Below are positions 15,650 through 24,190 of a stretch of DNA of 64,000 nt, in pieces. Within the stretch, counting starts at the first letter, position 1; each line of letters starts with the position of its first letter. The stretch is from the NCBI GenBank assembly GCA_964250755.1, contig CAXUHB010000005.1:99076-163075 (forward strand), read 5' to 3'. The translations under genes and the position numbers were made by a program. This DNA is from DASWOJ01 sp964250755 (GTDB lineage Bacteria > Pseudomonadota > Alphaproteobacteria > Acetobacterales > Acetobacteraceae). Under the pieces are notes generated by a model. It saw only the letters and a program-made list of their open reading frames with translations, did no database searches and was not told the DNA's origin.

Positions 15650-15709
15650 GGTTGCAGTGTGCTCGGTTGCAGGGTGTTCGGCTGCAGGGTGTTCGGCTGC
15701 AGGGTGTGC
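15650..15709. repeat. Four tandem 15-bp repeats upstream of the NCS1 permease
   Basis: Four head-to-tail units read GGTTGCAGTGTGCTC, GGTTGCAGGGTGTTC, GGCTGCAGGGTGTTC and GGCTGCAGGGTGTGC. They lie in the 359-bp divergent spacer between the DUF6894 gene and the permease gene, 91 bp before the permease start. A repeated regulator site is possible, but no known operator matches. Confidence 0.85.
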
Positions 15710-15800
15710 GGCACCGGAGGGCCAGGCCTTCCAGTTGCCGCCCGGTCCTGCAACGAGCCATGTCCCGCAACGAATAGAGTCCTGCAACGAAGTGGAGGCC

Positions 15801-17282
15801 ATGATGGCGTCGAGCAGCCAGGACGTGCCGACCCTCGTCATCACCGGGGCGCATCCGAAGCTCTACAACCATGACCTTGCGCCGACTGCGCCCGAGGGGC
15901 GCACCTGGGGCGTGTTCAGCCTGTTCGCGATGTGGATGTCTGACGTGCATTCGGTGGGCGGCTACACCTTCGCGGCCAGCCTGTTCTTCCTGGGCCTGAC
16001 CGGCTGGCAGGTGCTGATCTCCATGCTGGCCGGCATCACGGCCGTCTATTTCCTGATGAACCTGATCGGGCGCCCGTCGCTGCGCTACGGCATCCCGTTT
16101 CCCGTGGTGGCCCGCATCTCGTTCGGCGTCATGGGCGCGAACCTGGCGGCCATCATCCGGGGGGTCGTCGGCATCGTCTGGTATGGCGTGCAGACCTACT
16201 TCGCGTCCAAGGCCGTGCAGGTCCTGGTCGTCACCTTCGCGCCGTCCGCCGCGGCGCTGACCCGCAACAGCATCCTGGGCCTGTCCACGCTGGCCTGGTT
16301 CAGCTTCCTGTTCATGTGGTTCTTCCAGCTCGTCATCTTCCTGAGCGGCATGGAGCGCATCCGCAAGTTCATCGATTTCTGCGGACCCGTGGTTTACGTC
16401 GTCATGTTCGCGCTGGCCGCCTGGATGCTGTGGCAGACCGGGTTCTCCAGCCTGTCGCTGCAGCTCAGCCCGCCGGCTCCGACCATGGCGGCGACCTTGG
16501 GCGTGATGGCCAACGCCGCCATGCTGATCGTCGCCTACTTCGCGGCGCTGCTGCTCAACTTCGGGGACTTCGCCCGGTTCGGCAAAAGCGAGGCCGCGAT
16601 GAAGCAGGGCAACCTGCTCGGCCTGCCCGTCAACTTCCTGGTGTTCTCCATCATCACCGTGATCGTAACCGCTGGCACGCTCAAGGTGTTCGGGGAGGCG
16701 ATCATGGACCCCGTGCTGATCGTCGAGCGCATCGGCAATCCGGTGGTGGTCATCATCGGCTCGGTCACGTTCATCGTGGCGACCATGGGCATCAACATCG
16801 TCGCCAACTTCGTCTCGCCTGCCTACGACATCGCCAACCTGTATCCCGAGCGCATCAATTTCAGGCTGGGCGGGCTGATCACCTCCGTGCTGTCGGTGCT
16901 GGTGTGCCCTTGGCTGTTCGTCGCCAGCCCGCAGGCGATCACCCTGTTCGTCAGCATCTTCGGCGCGGTGCTGGGCCCGATGTTCGGCATCATGATCGCC
17001 GACTACTACCTGGTGCGGCGCCAGGTGGTCGTGGTGGAGGAGCTGTACACCATGTCGCCGGACGGCTCGTTCCACTACGACGGCGGCTGGAACCGCAAGG
17101 CGCTGCTGGCCTTGGCCGTGTCCGGCACGCTCTCCATCGGCCTGGCGCTGCTGGGCGCCTACGGGCTGATCCCGAACGTCGGCGACTGGGGCTGGCTGAT
17201 CGGGGCCGTGGCGGGCGCCGTCCTCTACCGTGCGCTCTCGGTGCCGGTGGTCCCGGTTGCCGCGCTCAGCGCGGGGCAGTGA
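15801..17282 (+). CDS. NCS1-family nucleobase/cytosine-type permease
   Basis: The 493-aa membrane protein has about twelve hydrophobic segments and belongs to the nucleobase:cation symporter-1 family. Its N-terminus LYNHDLAPTAPEGRTWGVFSLFAMWMSDVHSVGGYTFA contains the NxDL and W...N/D motifs of the first span. SFGVMGANLAAIIRGVVGIVWYGVQTYF and the C-terminal MIADYYLVRRQ are also characteristic. Cytosine, uracil, allantoin or hydantoin are possible substrates. AGTGGAGG precedes a double ATG at 15801/15804; the first is used here. The TetR gene downstream is separated by 164 bp. Confidence 0.9.
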   Translation: MMASSSQDVPTLVITGAHPKLYNHDLAPTAPEGRTWGVFSLFAMWMSDVHSVGGYTFAASLFFLGLTGWQVLISMLAGITAVYFLMNLIGRPSLRYGIPFPVVARISFGVMGANLAAIIRGVVGIVWYGVQTYFASKAVQVLVVTFAPSAAALTRNSILGLSTLAWFSFLFMWFFQLVIFLSGMERIRKFIDFCGPVVYVVMFALAAWMLWQTGFSSLSLQLSPPAPTMAATLGVMANAAMLIVAYFAALLLNFGDFARFGKSEAAMKQGNLLGLPVNFLVFSIITVIVTAGTLKVFGEAIMDPVLIVERIGNPVVVIIGSVTFIVATMGINIVANFVSPAYDIANLYPERINFRLGGLITSVLSVLVCPWLFVASPQAITLFVSIFGAVLGPMFGIMIADYYLVRRQVVVVEELYTMSPDGSFHYDGGWNRKALLALAVSGTLSIGLALLGAYGLIPNVGDWGWLIGAVAGAVLYRALSVPVVPVAALSAGQ

Positions 17283-17432
17283 CCGGCTCCGCCCGGTGCC
17301 GCACCTCCACGGGGCGCCTGCGGCGACGCGGGTGATGCGCCGCCCCGCAGCCGAGGCCTTCCTGTCCCGGCCCTTCCTTACGGCAGGGGAGGCAGACGGC
17401 GCCTGCGTTGACCGGGGAAGCCGTTCTACCTA

Positions 17433-17441
17433 AACACTGTT
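17433..17441. promoter_or_regulatory. Small palindrome before the TetR gene
   Basis: AACACTGTT is a 9-base palindrome around a central base, centred 10 bp before the TetR start codon. TetR repressors commonly bind such sites near their own start, but the motif is short and no second copy is seen, so the assignment is weak. Confidence 0.25.
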
Positions 17442-17446
17442 CACTC

Positions 17447-18061
17447 ATGGACGCCATTGCACCCCCGCCCCGCACACGCAAGCCGCGCGGGCAAGGTGCG
17501 TCCCGGCGGGGGGAGATACTCGCGGCGGCGAAGCGGCTGTTCCTGCAGGACGGCATCCCGCACGCGACCATGCGGCGCATCGCGGCCGACGTGGGGGTCA
17601 GCAGCACCGCGCTTTACGTGTATTTCCCGGACAAGACGGCGATCCTGGATGCGATCGCGGAGGGGATGTTCGAGGCGCTGCTGGCGGCCTATGCCGCGTC
17701 CCAGGACCCGGCGCTGCCGCCGCTCGTGCGGTTCCGGGCGGGGCTGATGGCGTATGTGGAGCTGGCGCTGGCGCGTCCGGACGAATATCGGCTGACGTTC
17801 GACGCGAAGGCCAACCCGGCGTGCAACACCATCGAAGCCGCGGACAAGTCGTTCCGTATGCTGCGGGACAACGTGGCCGGCATGATGGAGGCCGGGCTGT
17901 TCCGGGCCGGTAATCCGCAAGCGGTGGCGGAGGCGTTGTGGGCGTGCGGGCACGGGGTCGTCATGCTGCTGCTGAACCAGTCCGGGCACATCGAGACCGC
18001 GCCGCAGGTGCTGGTGGACACGGTGGTGGACGCGGCCATACGCGGCTTCCTGGCGGGGTAG
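17447..18061 (+). CDS. TetR/AcrR-family transcriptional regulator
   Basis: The 204-aa repressor has the TetR helix-turn-helix at residues about 20-65 (RRGEILAAAKRLFLQDGI, ATMRRIAADVGVSSTALYVYFPDKTAILDAI) followed by a helical ligand-binding domain (about 75-200). The ATG at 17447 gives the usual short basic N-terminus (RTRKPRGQGASRRGE). Only 5 bp separate it from the acetyltransferase gene, so the two are probably co-transcribed. The ligand is unknown; the divergent or adjacent permease is a possible target. Confidence 0.9.
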   Translation: MDAIAPPPRTRKPRGQGASRRGEILAAAKRLFLQDGIPHATMRRIAADVGVSSTALYVYFPDKTAILDAIAEGMFEALLAAYAASQDPALPPLVRFRAGLMAYVELALARPDEYRLTFDAKANPACNTIEAADKSFRMLRDNVAGMMEAGLFRAGNPQAVAEALWACGHGVVMLLLNQSGHIETAPQVLVDTVVDAAIRGFLAG

Positions 18062-18066
18062 GAGGG

Positions 18067-18747
18067 ATGCAGGTGGCGTTGCAGGACTGGGCGGGAGTTG
18101 TGCGGCCGGAGCGTGCGGTGCTGGAGGGGCGGTATGCGCGGCTGGAGCCGCTGGACCCCGCCCGGCATGGGGCGGAGCTGCTGGCGTCGGCGCAGCAGCC
18201 GGGCGGGGACGACCGGTTCCGCTACCTGTTCGAGGAGCCGCCGGCGGATGCGGCGGCATTCCGGCCTTGGCTGGACAAGGCCGCGGCGCCGGATGACCCG
18301 CTGTTCTTCGCAGTGGTGGACCAGGCGACGGGGCGGGCGGAAGGGCGGCAGTCCCTGATGCGGATTGACCCGGTGCATGGGGTGATCGAGATCGGGCACA
18401 TCCTGTGGGGGCCGGCCATCGCGCGCGGGCGGGTCTGCACGGAGGCTCTGTATCTATTCGCGTCCTACGTGTTCGACACGCTGGGCTACCGGCGGTTCGA
18501 GTGGAAGTGCAACGACGACAATGCGCCGTCCAAGCGGGCGGCGGTGCGGTTCGGGTTCCAGCCGGAAGGCGTGTTCCGGCAGCACATGGTGCAGAAGGGG
18601 CGGAACCGGGACACGGCGTGGTTCGCGATGGTGGACGCGGACTGGCCGCGGCTGCGGGCGGGGTATGAGAGGTGGCTGCGTCCGGAGAACTTCGATGCGG
18701 CAGGGGTGCAGCGGGCCAGGCTGGGGTTCGACGCCGGAAATGCGTGA
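18067..18747 (+). CDS. GNAT-family N-acetyltransferase (RimJ/RimL-like)
   Basis: The 226-aa protein is a GNAT acetyltransferase of the RimJ/RimL subgroup: LEGRYARLEPLDPARHGAEL at the start, IEIGHILWGPAIARGRVCTEALYLF as the acetyl-CoA-binding A motif region, and YRRFEWKCNDDNAPSKRAAVRFGFQPEG as the B motif. The substrate is probably an amine, either a small molecule or a protein N-terminus. The family commonly appears as a stand-alone protein of about 210-230 aa. GGAGGG directly precedes the start. Confidence 0.88.
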   Translation: MQVALQDWAGVVRPERAVLEGRYARLEPLDPARHGAELLASAQQPGGDDRFRYLFEEPPADAAAFRPWLDKAAAPDDPLFFAVVDQATGRAEGRQSLMRIDPVHGVIEIGHILWGPAIARGRVCTEALYLFASYVFDTLGYRRFEWKCNDDNAPSKRAAVRFGFQPEGVFRQHMVQKGRNRDTAWFAMVDADWPRLRAGYERWLRPENFDAAGVQRARLGFDAGNA

Positions 18748-18759
18748 GGGGGCTGGGCG

Positions 18760-19440
18760 GTGATCGGCATCCTGCAATGCGGCGATGCGCCTGCCGAGCT
18801 TCAGGCCGAGTTCGGCCATTACGGCGCGATGGTCGCGCGGCTGCTGGGGCCGGGGCGGGACGTGCGGGTGTTCGACGTGACGCGGGGGGAGCTGCCGGAC
18901 GATCCCGGGGCTTGCCGGGCTTGGGCGCTGACGGGGTCTCCGGCGGGGGTTTACGAGGACCTGCCTTGGATACCGCCTCTGCTGGACTTCCTGCGGGGCG
19001 CCCGGGGGCGGGCGAAGCTGGTGGGCCTTTGCTTCGGGCATCAGGCGATGGCGCAGGCGTTCGGCGGCCAGGTCGTGAAGTCGCCGAAGGGGTGGGGGAT
19101 CGGGGTGCAGCGCTACGAGGTGGTGGGGCGGGCGCCCTGGATGGACGGGGATGCTCCGGTCCATGTGCCGGCGTCACACCAGGATCAGGTGGTGGCGGCG
19201 CCGCCTGGGACGCGGGTGGCGGCGGCGAGCGCGTTCACGCCGTTTGCCGGGCTGGACTATGGGGATGCGGTGTCGTTCCAGTTCCATCCGGAGTTCTCGC
19301 CTGCGTTCGGGGCGGCGCTGGTTGGGGTGCGGCGGGAGCGGTTCGGGGCGATGGCCGATGCGGCGGTGGCGTCCTATGCGGGGGCGAACGACTGCGCGCG
19401 GGTTGGGGGATGGATCGGGCGGTTCCTGGATGGGGTGTGA
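18760..19440 (+). CDS. Class I glutamine amidotransferase-like protein
   Basis: The 226-aa protein has the GATase1 fold: ALTGSPAGVYEDLPWIPPLLDFLR, the nucleophile elbow VGLCFGHQAMAQAFGG with Cys about 90, and the His-Glu pair in FQFHPEFSPAFG. The catalytic triad is therefore intact. It resembles the stand-alone amidotransferases related to GuaA and YfeJ rather than a pathway-specific subunit; the acceptor substrate is unknown. A GTG start is used, 12 bp after the acetyltransferase stop, so the TetR-GNAT-GATase genes look like one operon. Confidence 0.85.
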   Translation: MIGILQCGDAPAELQAEFGHYGAMVARLLGPGRDVRVFDVTRGELPDDPGACRAWALTGSPAGVYEDLPWIPPLLDFLRGARGRAKLVGLCFGHQAMAQAFGGQVVKSPKGWGIGVQRYEVVGRAPWMDGDAPVHVPASHQDQVVAAPPGTRVAAASAFTPFAGLDYGDAVSFQFHPEFSPAFGAALVGVRRERFGAMADAAVASYAGANDCARVGGWIGRFLDGV

Positions 19441-19793
19441 GGGCTGGGACGGGCCTGCGTGAACGATGGGACGGCAGGGCGTGCTGAGATGCGCCGTATC
19501 CGGGATGCGTCACGCCTGAGGTGCGCCGTGCCTCCAGGGCCAGTGCTGGCCTGTGGCGGATGGCGCTGTGCTTATCCGCCCTACCCCGCTGACGGGCCGT
19601 TGCGGGTAGCGCGCGTGCGGCAGTCCGGGGACTGCAGGTGCGGTGCTGCCCTGGGATCGATGCGGCGCAAGGACGCCTTGCGATGATGGCCTGCTTGCGG
19701 CGGGAACCAGCGCGGAAGGCCGCAAGAGCAACATGATCCTTGTTAACTGAACGTCGTTATGTCACCGTGCCCGGCAGTTGCGAGGGGGCGGGC
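19441..19793. other. 353-bp spacer holding a REP-like element
   Basis: No gene is visible. The spacer contains one copy (19554-19584) of a second repeat family, TGGCGGATGGCGCTGTGCTT then ATCCGCCCTAC, and an AT-richer stretch (AACATGATCCTTGTTAACTG, 19729-19748) close to the start of the RND adaptor gene that may be its promoter. Confidence 0.55.
19554..19584. repeat. GTAGGGCGGAT-type REP element, single copy
   Basis: TGGCGGATGGCGCTGTGCTT then ATCCGCCCTAC is an imperfect palindrome. On the other strand it reads GTAGGGCGGATAAGC..., a form seen as dispersed intergenic repeats in many Gram-negative genomes. The family recurs at 20939-21019. Confidence 0.7.
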
Positions 19794-20855
19794 ATGGGGC
19801 GGGCTGGGTGGCTGATCGCGGGGTCCTTGCTGCTGTGCGGCGCGGGGGAGGGGCCGCGGCCGGTGCGGGTGGTGGTCGTGCAGATGCGGCCGGCGCCGTC
19901 GCAGCTGGTGTTCTCGGGCACGGTGCAGGCGCGGGTGCAGGCGGATCTGGGGTTCCGGGTGGGCGGGAAGGTGGCGGCGCGGCTGGTGGAGGTGGGGGAC
20001 CGGGTGCGCGCGGGGCAGGTGCTGGCCCGGCTGGACCAAGGGGACCTTGTCCTACAGGAACAGGCTGCGGAGGCAGGCTTGCTGGGGGCCAGCGCGGACC
20101 TGGCCAACGCCCGGGCTGAGCTGGCGCGGTATGACCGGCTGGGGCGGGGGTCTCCGGCATATGTGGGAAGCGAGAGCGACAAGCGCACGGCGGCGGCGCG
20201 GATGGCGGAGGCCCGGGTGGTGCAGGCGGCGCGGCAGCTCTCGTTGGCGCGGAGCCAGCGGGGGTATGGGGAGCTGGCGTCGGACGGCGATGGGGTGGTG
20301 ACGGCGCTGCCGGTGCAGGCGGGGCAGGTGGTGTCCGCCGGGCAGACGGTGGCGACGGTGGCGCACCTGGCGGGGATCGAGGTGGTGGCGGACGTGCCGG
20401 AGAACCGGCTGGCGGAGGTGCGGGCGGCGGGTGAGGTCGGGATTGCGCTGTGGGCGGCGCCGGGCACGGCGCTGCGGGGGCGGGTGCGGGAGGTCGGGGC
20501 GCTGGCAGACCCGGCCAGCCGGACGTTCCAGGTGAAGGTTGCGGTGCAGGACGCTCCGGCGGGGCTGCTGGCGCTGGGGATGACGGCGACGGTGGCGTTC
20601 GGGCAGGCGGGGCCTGCGGTGGCCCGGCTGCCGGCGACGGCGCTGACGGACCAGGGGGGTGCTCCGGCAGTGTGGGTGCTGGACCCGGCGCGGCAGCGGG
20701 CGGCGCTGCGGGCGGTGGAGGTCGCGGGGTATGCCGGGGATGGCAGCGTGATCGTGCGGGCGGGGCTGCGGGACGGGGAGCAGGTGGTGACGGCGGGGGT
20801 AGGGCAGATGGCGCCGGACCTGGCGGTGACGGCGTGGGCGGGAGCGGCGCGGTGA
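19794..20855 (+). CDS. RND efflux periplasmic adaptor (membrane fusion protein)
   Basis: The 353-aa adaptor links an RND pump to an outer-membrane channel. After a hydrophobic N-terminus (RAGWLIAGSLLLCGAG, perhaps a lipoprotein signal with the Cys near residue 14) it shows the barrel-sandwich halves (QADLGFRVGGKVAARLVEVGDRVRAGQVLARL and VTALPVQAGQVVSAGQTVATVA), a helical hairpin between them and the beta-barrel ending in DGEQVVTAGVGQM. The ATG at 19794 is chosen as it starts the signal; the frame continues 18 codons upstream. The pump gene follows 196 bp later; no TolC-type gene is present. Confidence 0.9.
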   Translation: MGRAGWLIAGSLLLCGAGEGPRPVRVVVVQMRPAPSQLVFSGTVQARVQADLGFRVGGKVAARLVEVGDRVRAGQVLARLDQGDLVLQEQAAEAGLLGASADLANARAELARYDRLGRGSPAYVGSESDKRTAAARMAEARVVQAARQLSLARSQRGYGELASDGDGVVTALPVQAGQVVSAGQTVATVAHLAGIEVVADVPENRLAEVRAAGEVGIALWAAPGTALRGRVREVGALADPASRTFQVKVAVQDAPAGLLALGMTATVAFGQAGPAVARLPATALTDQGGAPAVWVLDPARQRAALRAVEVAGYAGDGSVIVRAGLRDGEQVVTAGVGQMAPDLAVTAWAGAAR

Positions 20856-20938
20856 GGGCGGATGGGGCGGTGGCGCTTGGAGTCGGGGCAGCGGTGCCGG
20901 TTGGCGACAACCCCGACCCATGCGTCCCTGCGGACGGA

Positions 20939-21019
20939 GTAGGGCGGATGAGCGGAGCGCCATCCGCCGCAACGCAGCGCTGCCTGATGGCGGAAGGCGC
21001 TGACGCTTTTCCGCCCTAC
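20939..21019. repeat. Two inverted GTAGGGCGGAT-type REP elements
   Basis: Copy one (20939-20968) is GTAGGGCGGATGAGCGGAGC then GCCATCCGCC; copy two (20989-21019), in inverse orientation, ends CTTTTCCGCCCTAC. The double element lies between the RND adaptor and pump genes and could form a long hairpin in their shared transcript. Confidence 0.8.
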
Positions 21020-21051
21020 AAGCGGCGGACTGCTTCAAGGCAGAGCGTCTG

Positions 21052-24000
21052 GTGGATAGCGTGAAGGGCAACCTGTCCGCCTGGGCGTTGCAGCACCGGG
21101 CGCTGACCTTGTTCGCCATGCTGATGCTGGGGGCGGCAGGGGTTTGGGCCTACCTGGGGCTGGGGCGGGCGGAGGACCCGGCGTTCACGATCAAGGACAT
21201 GGTCATCATCGCGGACTGGCCCGGGGCCAGCGCGGACGAGATGTCGCGGCTGGTGACGGACCGGATCGAGCGCAAGCTGCAGGACCTGGCGCACCTGGAC
21301 CATACGGAGAGCCAGACTCAGCCGGGCCAGACAGTGGTGCGGCTGTCCTTGCGGGACGACACGCCGGTGCGGCTGGTGCAGGACCTGTTCTACCAAGTCC
21401 GCAAGAAGGTTGGGGACATCAAGGGTTCCCTGCCGGACGGGGTGCAGGGGCCGTACTTCAACGACGAGTTCGGGGACACGTTCGGCATCGTGTATGCGCT
21501 GACGGCGGACGGGTTCAGCCTGCCGGAATTGAAGCATGTGGCGGAGGAGGTGCGGGAGCGGCTGCTGACGGTGCCCGGCGTGGGCAAGGTGGCGCTGTTC
21601 GGCGTGCAGGCGGAACAGGTCAACATCGAAGTCTCGTATCGCAAGCTGGCGGAGCTGGGGCTGACACTTCCAGAAGTGTTCGACGCGGTGCGGCGGGAGA
21701 ACAGCGTGGTGGCGGGCGGGTTCGTGGACACGCCGCACGACCGCATCCAGGTGCGGACGCAGCCGGCGCTGCGGGCGGCGGAGGCCTTGGCGGCGCTGCC
21801 GGTCAACGCGCGGGGGCGGCTGCTGCGGCTGGGGGACATCGCCAGCATCAGCCGGGGGGTGGCGGAGCCGCCGGCCAGCACGATGCGGTTCAACGGCAAG
21901 CCGGCGCTGGGCGTCGGGATCAGCATGGCGGAGGGCGGCAACATGCTGCAGCTCGGGCGGCTGGTGGCGGAGCGGATGGCGGCAGTTGCGCCGGGGCTTC
22001 CGCTGGGGGTGGCGGTCGGGCGGCTGCACGACCAGTCCGCGGTGGTGGCAGTGGACGTGGGGGAGTTCGAGAGGTCGTTCCTGGAGGCGCTGGCCATCGT
22101 GCTGGCGGTCAGCTTCATCAGCCTGGGCTGGCGGACGGGGATCGTGGTGGCGATCAGCGTGCCGCTGGTGCTGGCCGGGGTGTTCGTGGGCATGAAGCTG
22201 CTGGGGATAGACCTGCAGCGGATCAGCCTGGGGGCGATGGTGATCGCGCTGGGGTTGCTGGTGGACGACGCCATCATCGCGGTCGAGACGATGGTGGTGA
22301 AGCTGGAGCAGGGGTGGGACCGGGTGCGGGCGGGCAGCTTCGCCTACACGTCCACGGCGATGCCGATGCTGACGGGGACCTTGGTGACGGCGGCGGGCTA
22401 CCTGCCGGTCGGGTTGGCGCAGAGCAGCACGGGGGAGTACACGCAGGACATCTTCCGGGTGGTCGGGCTGGCGCTGGTGCTGAGCTGGTTCGTCGCGGTG
22501 CTGTTCGTGCCGCTGATCGGGGCGGCCTTGCTGCCGGCGGGGAAGGCCCACCCGGCCGGGCATGACGTGTATGGCGGGCGGATGTATCGCGGGTTCGCAC
22601 GGGTGGTCGGCTGGTGCGTGCGGCGGCGCTGGGCAGTGATCGGGCTGACGGTGGGGGCGTTCGGGGCGGCGGTGGCCGGGTTCACGCGGGTGCCGCAGCA
22701 GTTCTTCCCGGCGAGCGACCGGCTGGAGGTGCTGGTGGACGTGCGTCTGCCGGAGGGGGCCAGCTTTGCGGCCACGGCGGCGGAGGTGGCTCGGCTGGAG
22801 GCGTTGCTGGCGGCGCAGCCCGGCGTCGTGTCGTATGCGGCCTACACCGGGACAGGGACGCCGCGGTTCTTCCTGGCGTTCTCGCCGGAGCTGGACCAGC
22901 CGAACTATGCGCAGGTGGTGGTGAACACGGCGGGCATCCCGGAGCGGGAGGCATTGCTGCGGGCGCTGACGGCGGCGCTGGACCGGGGGGACTTCCCGGA
23001 TGTGCGGCTGCGTCCGTCGCGGCTGGAGCTGGGGCCGCCGGTGGGATATCCCGTGCAGTTCCGGGTCGTGGGGCCGGACCCGATGCGGCTGCGGGAGATC
23101 GGGGCGGAGGTGCAGGGAGCGATGCGGGGCAGCCCGGCGGCGCAGGCGGTCATACGCAACGTCAGCGCCAACTGGGGCCAGATGGGCAAGCAGGCGGTGG
23201 TGGTGCTGGACCAGGACAAGGCGCGGCTGCTGGGCCTGAGCAGCGAGGCCGTGGCGACCACCCTGCAAACCCTGCAACGGGGGGCGACCATCACCCAATA
23301 CCGGGAGGGGACGGACCTGATCCCGGTGGTGGCGCGGGCGATCCCCTCCGAACGGCAGGACATCGCAGGATTGGGCGACGTGACGGTGGCCAGCGCCAAC
23401 GGGCGGGCGGTGCCGCTGGCGCAGGTGGCGGCAGTGTCCTGGGGGTTGGAGCAGCCGGTGGCATGGCGGCGGGACCGGACGCCGATGCTGGTGGTGCGGG
23501 CGGACACGCAGCCCGGGGTGCAGGCGCCGGACGCGACGGCGGCGGTGCTGCCGCTGTTGGCGGGGATCAAGGCGTCGCTGCCGCCGGGTTATGAAATTCA
23601 GACAGCGGGGGCGGTGGCGGAGAGCGCCAAGGGATCGGCCAGCATCAACAAGGTGATGCCGCTGATGCTGGTGGCGATGCTGTCCTTGCTGATGGTGCAG
23701 ATGGGGTCGTTCGCGCGGGTGCTGATGGTGGTGGCGACGGCGCCCTTGGGATTGGTGGGGGTGACGGCGGCCTTGCTGGTGACGGGTGCGCCGTTCGGGT
23801 TCGTGGCGACCCTGGGGTGCATCGCCTTGGCGGGGATCATCATGCGGAACTCGGTGATCCTGGTGGACCAGATCGAGCGGGACATCGCGGAGGGGGTGCC
23901 GGCGGCGGAAGCCATCGTGGGGGCGACGGTGCGGCGGTCACGGCCCATCGTGCTGACGGCGGCGGCGGCGATCCTGGCGCTGGTGCCGCTGGCCTACTCG

Positions 24001-24162
24001 ATCTTCTGGGGGCCAATGGCGATTGCGATCATGGGGGGGCTGGTGGGGGCGACGGTGCTGACGCTGTGCTTCGTGCCGGCGCTGTATGCGGCGGTGGCGC
24101 GGGTGGGGCGTGCGGGGGTTGGAGTGTCAGTGGCGGGGCAGGGATTGCAGGCGGCGGAGTAG
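21052..24162 (+). CDS. RND-family efflux pump, inner-membrane transporter
   Basis: The 1036-aa protein is a full-length AcrB/MexB-type RND transporter (ACR_tran). It has an N-terminal membrane helix, a first porter domain (PAFTIKDMVIIADWPGASADEM and the next 280 residues), membrane helices 2-6 with GLLVDDAIIAVE carrying the proton-relay Asp pair, a second periplasmic half, and C-terminal helices with IALAGIIMRNSVILVDQIE. The PGASADEM(S)RLVTDRIE variant is typical of the subgroup next to small adaptors with unknown substrates. A GTG start at 21052 is used. The proton-relay residues appear intact. Confidence 0.93.
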   Translation: MDSVKGNLSAWALQHRALTLFAMLMLGAAGVWAYLGLGRAEDPAFTIKDMVIIADWPGASADEMSRLVTDRIERKLQDLAHLDHTESQTQPGQTVVRLSLRDDTPVRLVQDLFYQVRKKVGDIKGSLPDGVQGPYFNDEFGDTFGIVYALTADGFSLPELKHVAEEVRERLLTVPGVGKVALFGVQAEQVNIEVSYRKLAELGLTLPEVFDAVRRENSVVAGGFVDTPHDRIQVRTQPALRAAEALAALPVNARGRLLRLGDIASISRGVAEPPASTMRFNGKPALGVGISMAEGGNMLQLGRLVAERMAAVAPGLPLGVAVGRLHDQSAVVAVDVGEFERSFLEALAIVLAVSFISLGWRTGIVVAISVPLVLAGVFVGMKLLGIDLQRISLGAMVIALGLLVDDAIIAVETMVVKLEQGWDRVRAGSFAYTSTAMPMLTGTLVTAAGYLPVGLAQSSTGEYTQDIFRVVGLALVLSWFVAVLFVPLIGAALLPAGKAHPAGHDVYGGRMYRGFARVVGWCVRRRWAVIGLTVGAFGAAVAGFTRVPQQFFPASDRLEVLVDVRLPEGASFAATAAEVARLEALLAAQPGVVSYAAYTGTGTPRFFLAFSPELDQPNYAQVVVNTAGIPEREALLRALTAALDRGDFPDVRLRPSRLELGPPVGYPVQFRVVGPDPMRLREIGAEVQGAMRGSPAAQAVIRNVSANWGQMGKQAVVVLDQDKARLLGLSSEAVATTLQTLQRGATITQYREGTDLIPVVARAIPSERQDIAGLGDVTVASANGRAVPLAQVAAVSWGLEQPVAWRRDRTPMLVVRADTQPGVQAPDATAAVLPLLAGIKASLPPGYEIQTAGAVAESAKGSASINKVMPLMLVAMLSLLMVQMGSFARVLMVVATAPLGLVGVTAALLVTGAPFGFVATLGCIALAGIIMRNSVILVDQIERDIAEGVPAAEAIVGATVRRSRPIVLTAAAAILALVPLAYSIFWGPMAIAIMGGLVGATVLTLCFVPALYAAVARVGRAGVGVSVAGQGLQAAE

Positions 24163-24190
24163 AAGTCTGGTGATAGGGCGGTGACAGGCA

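Noticed and set aside
15442..15753. Extension of the DUF6894-like gene through the tandem repeats
   Set aside because: It would encode TLQPNTLQPNTLQP from the 15-bp repeats; the remaining part is not family-like and a GTG gives the standard length.
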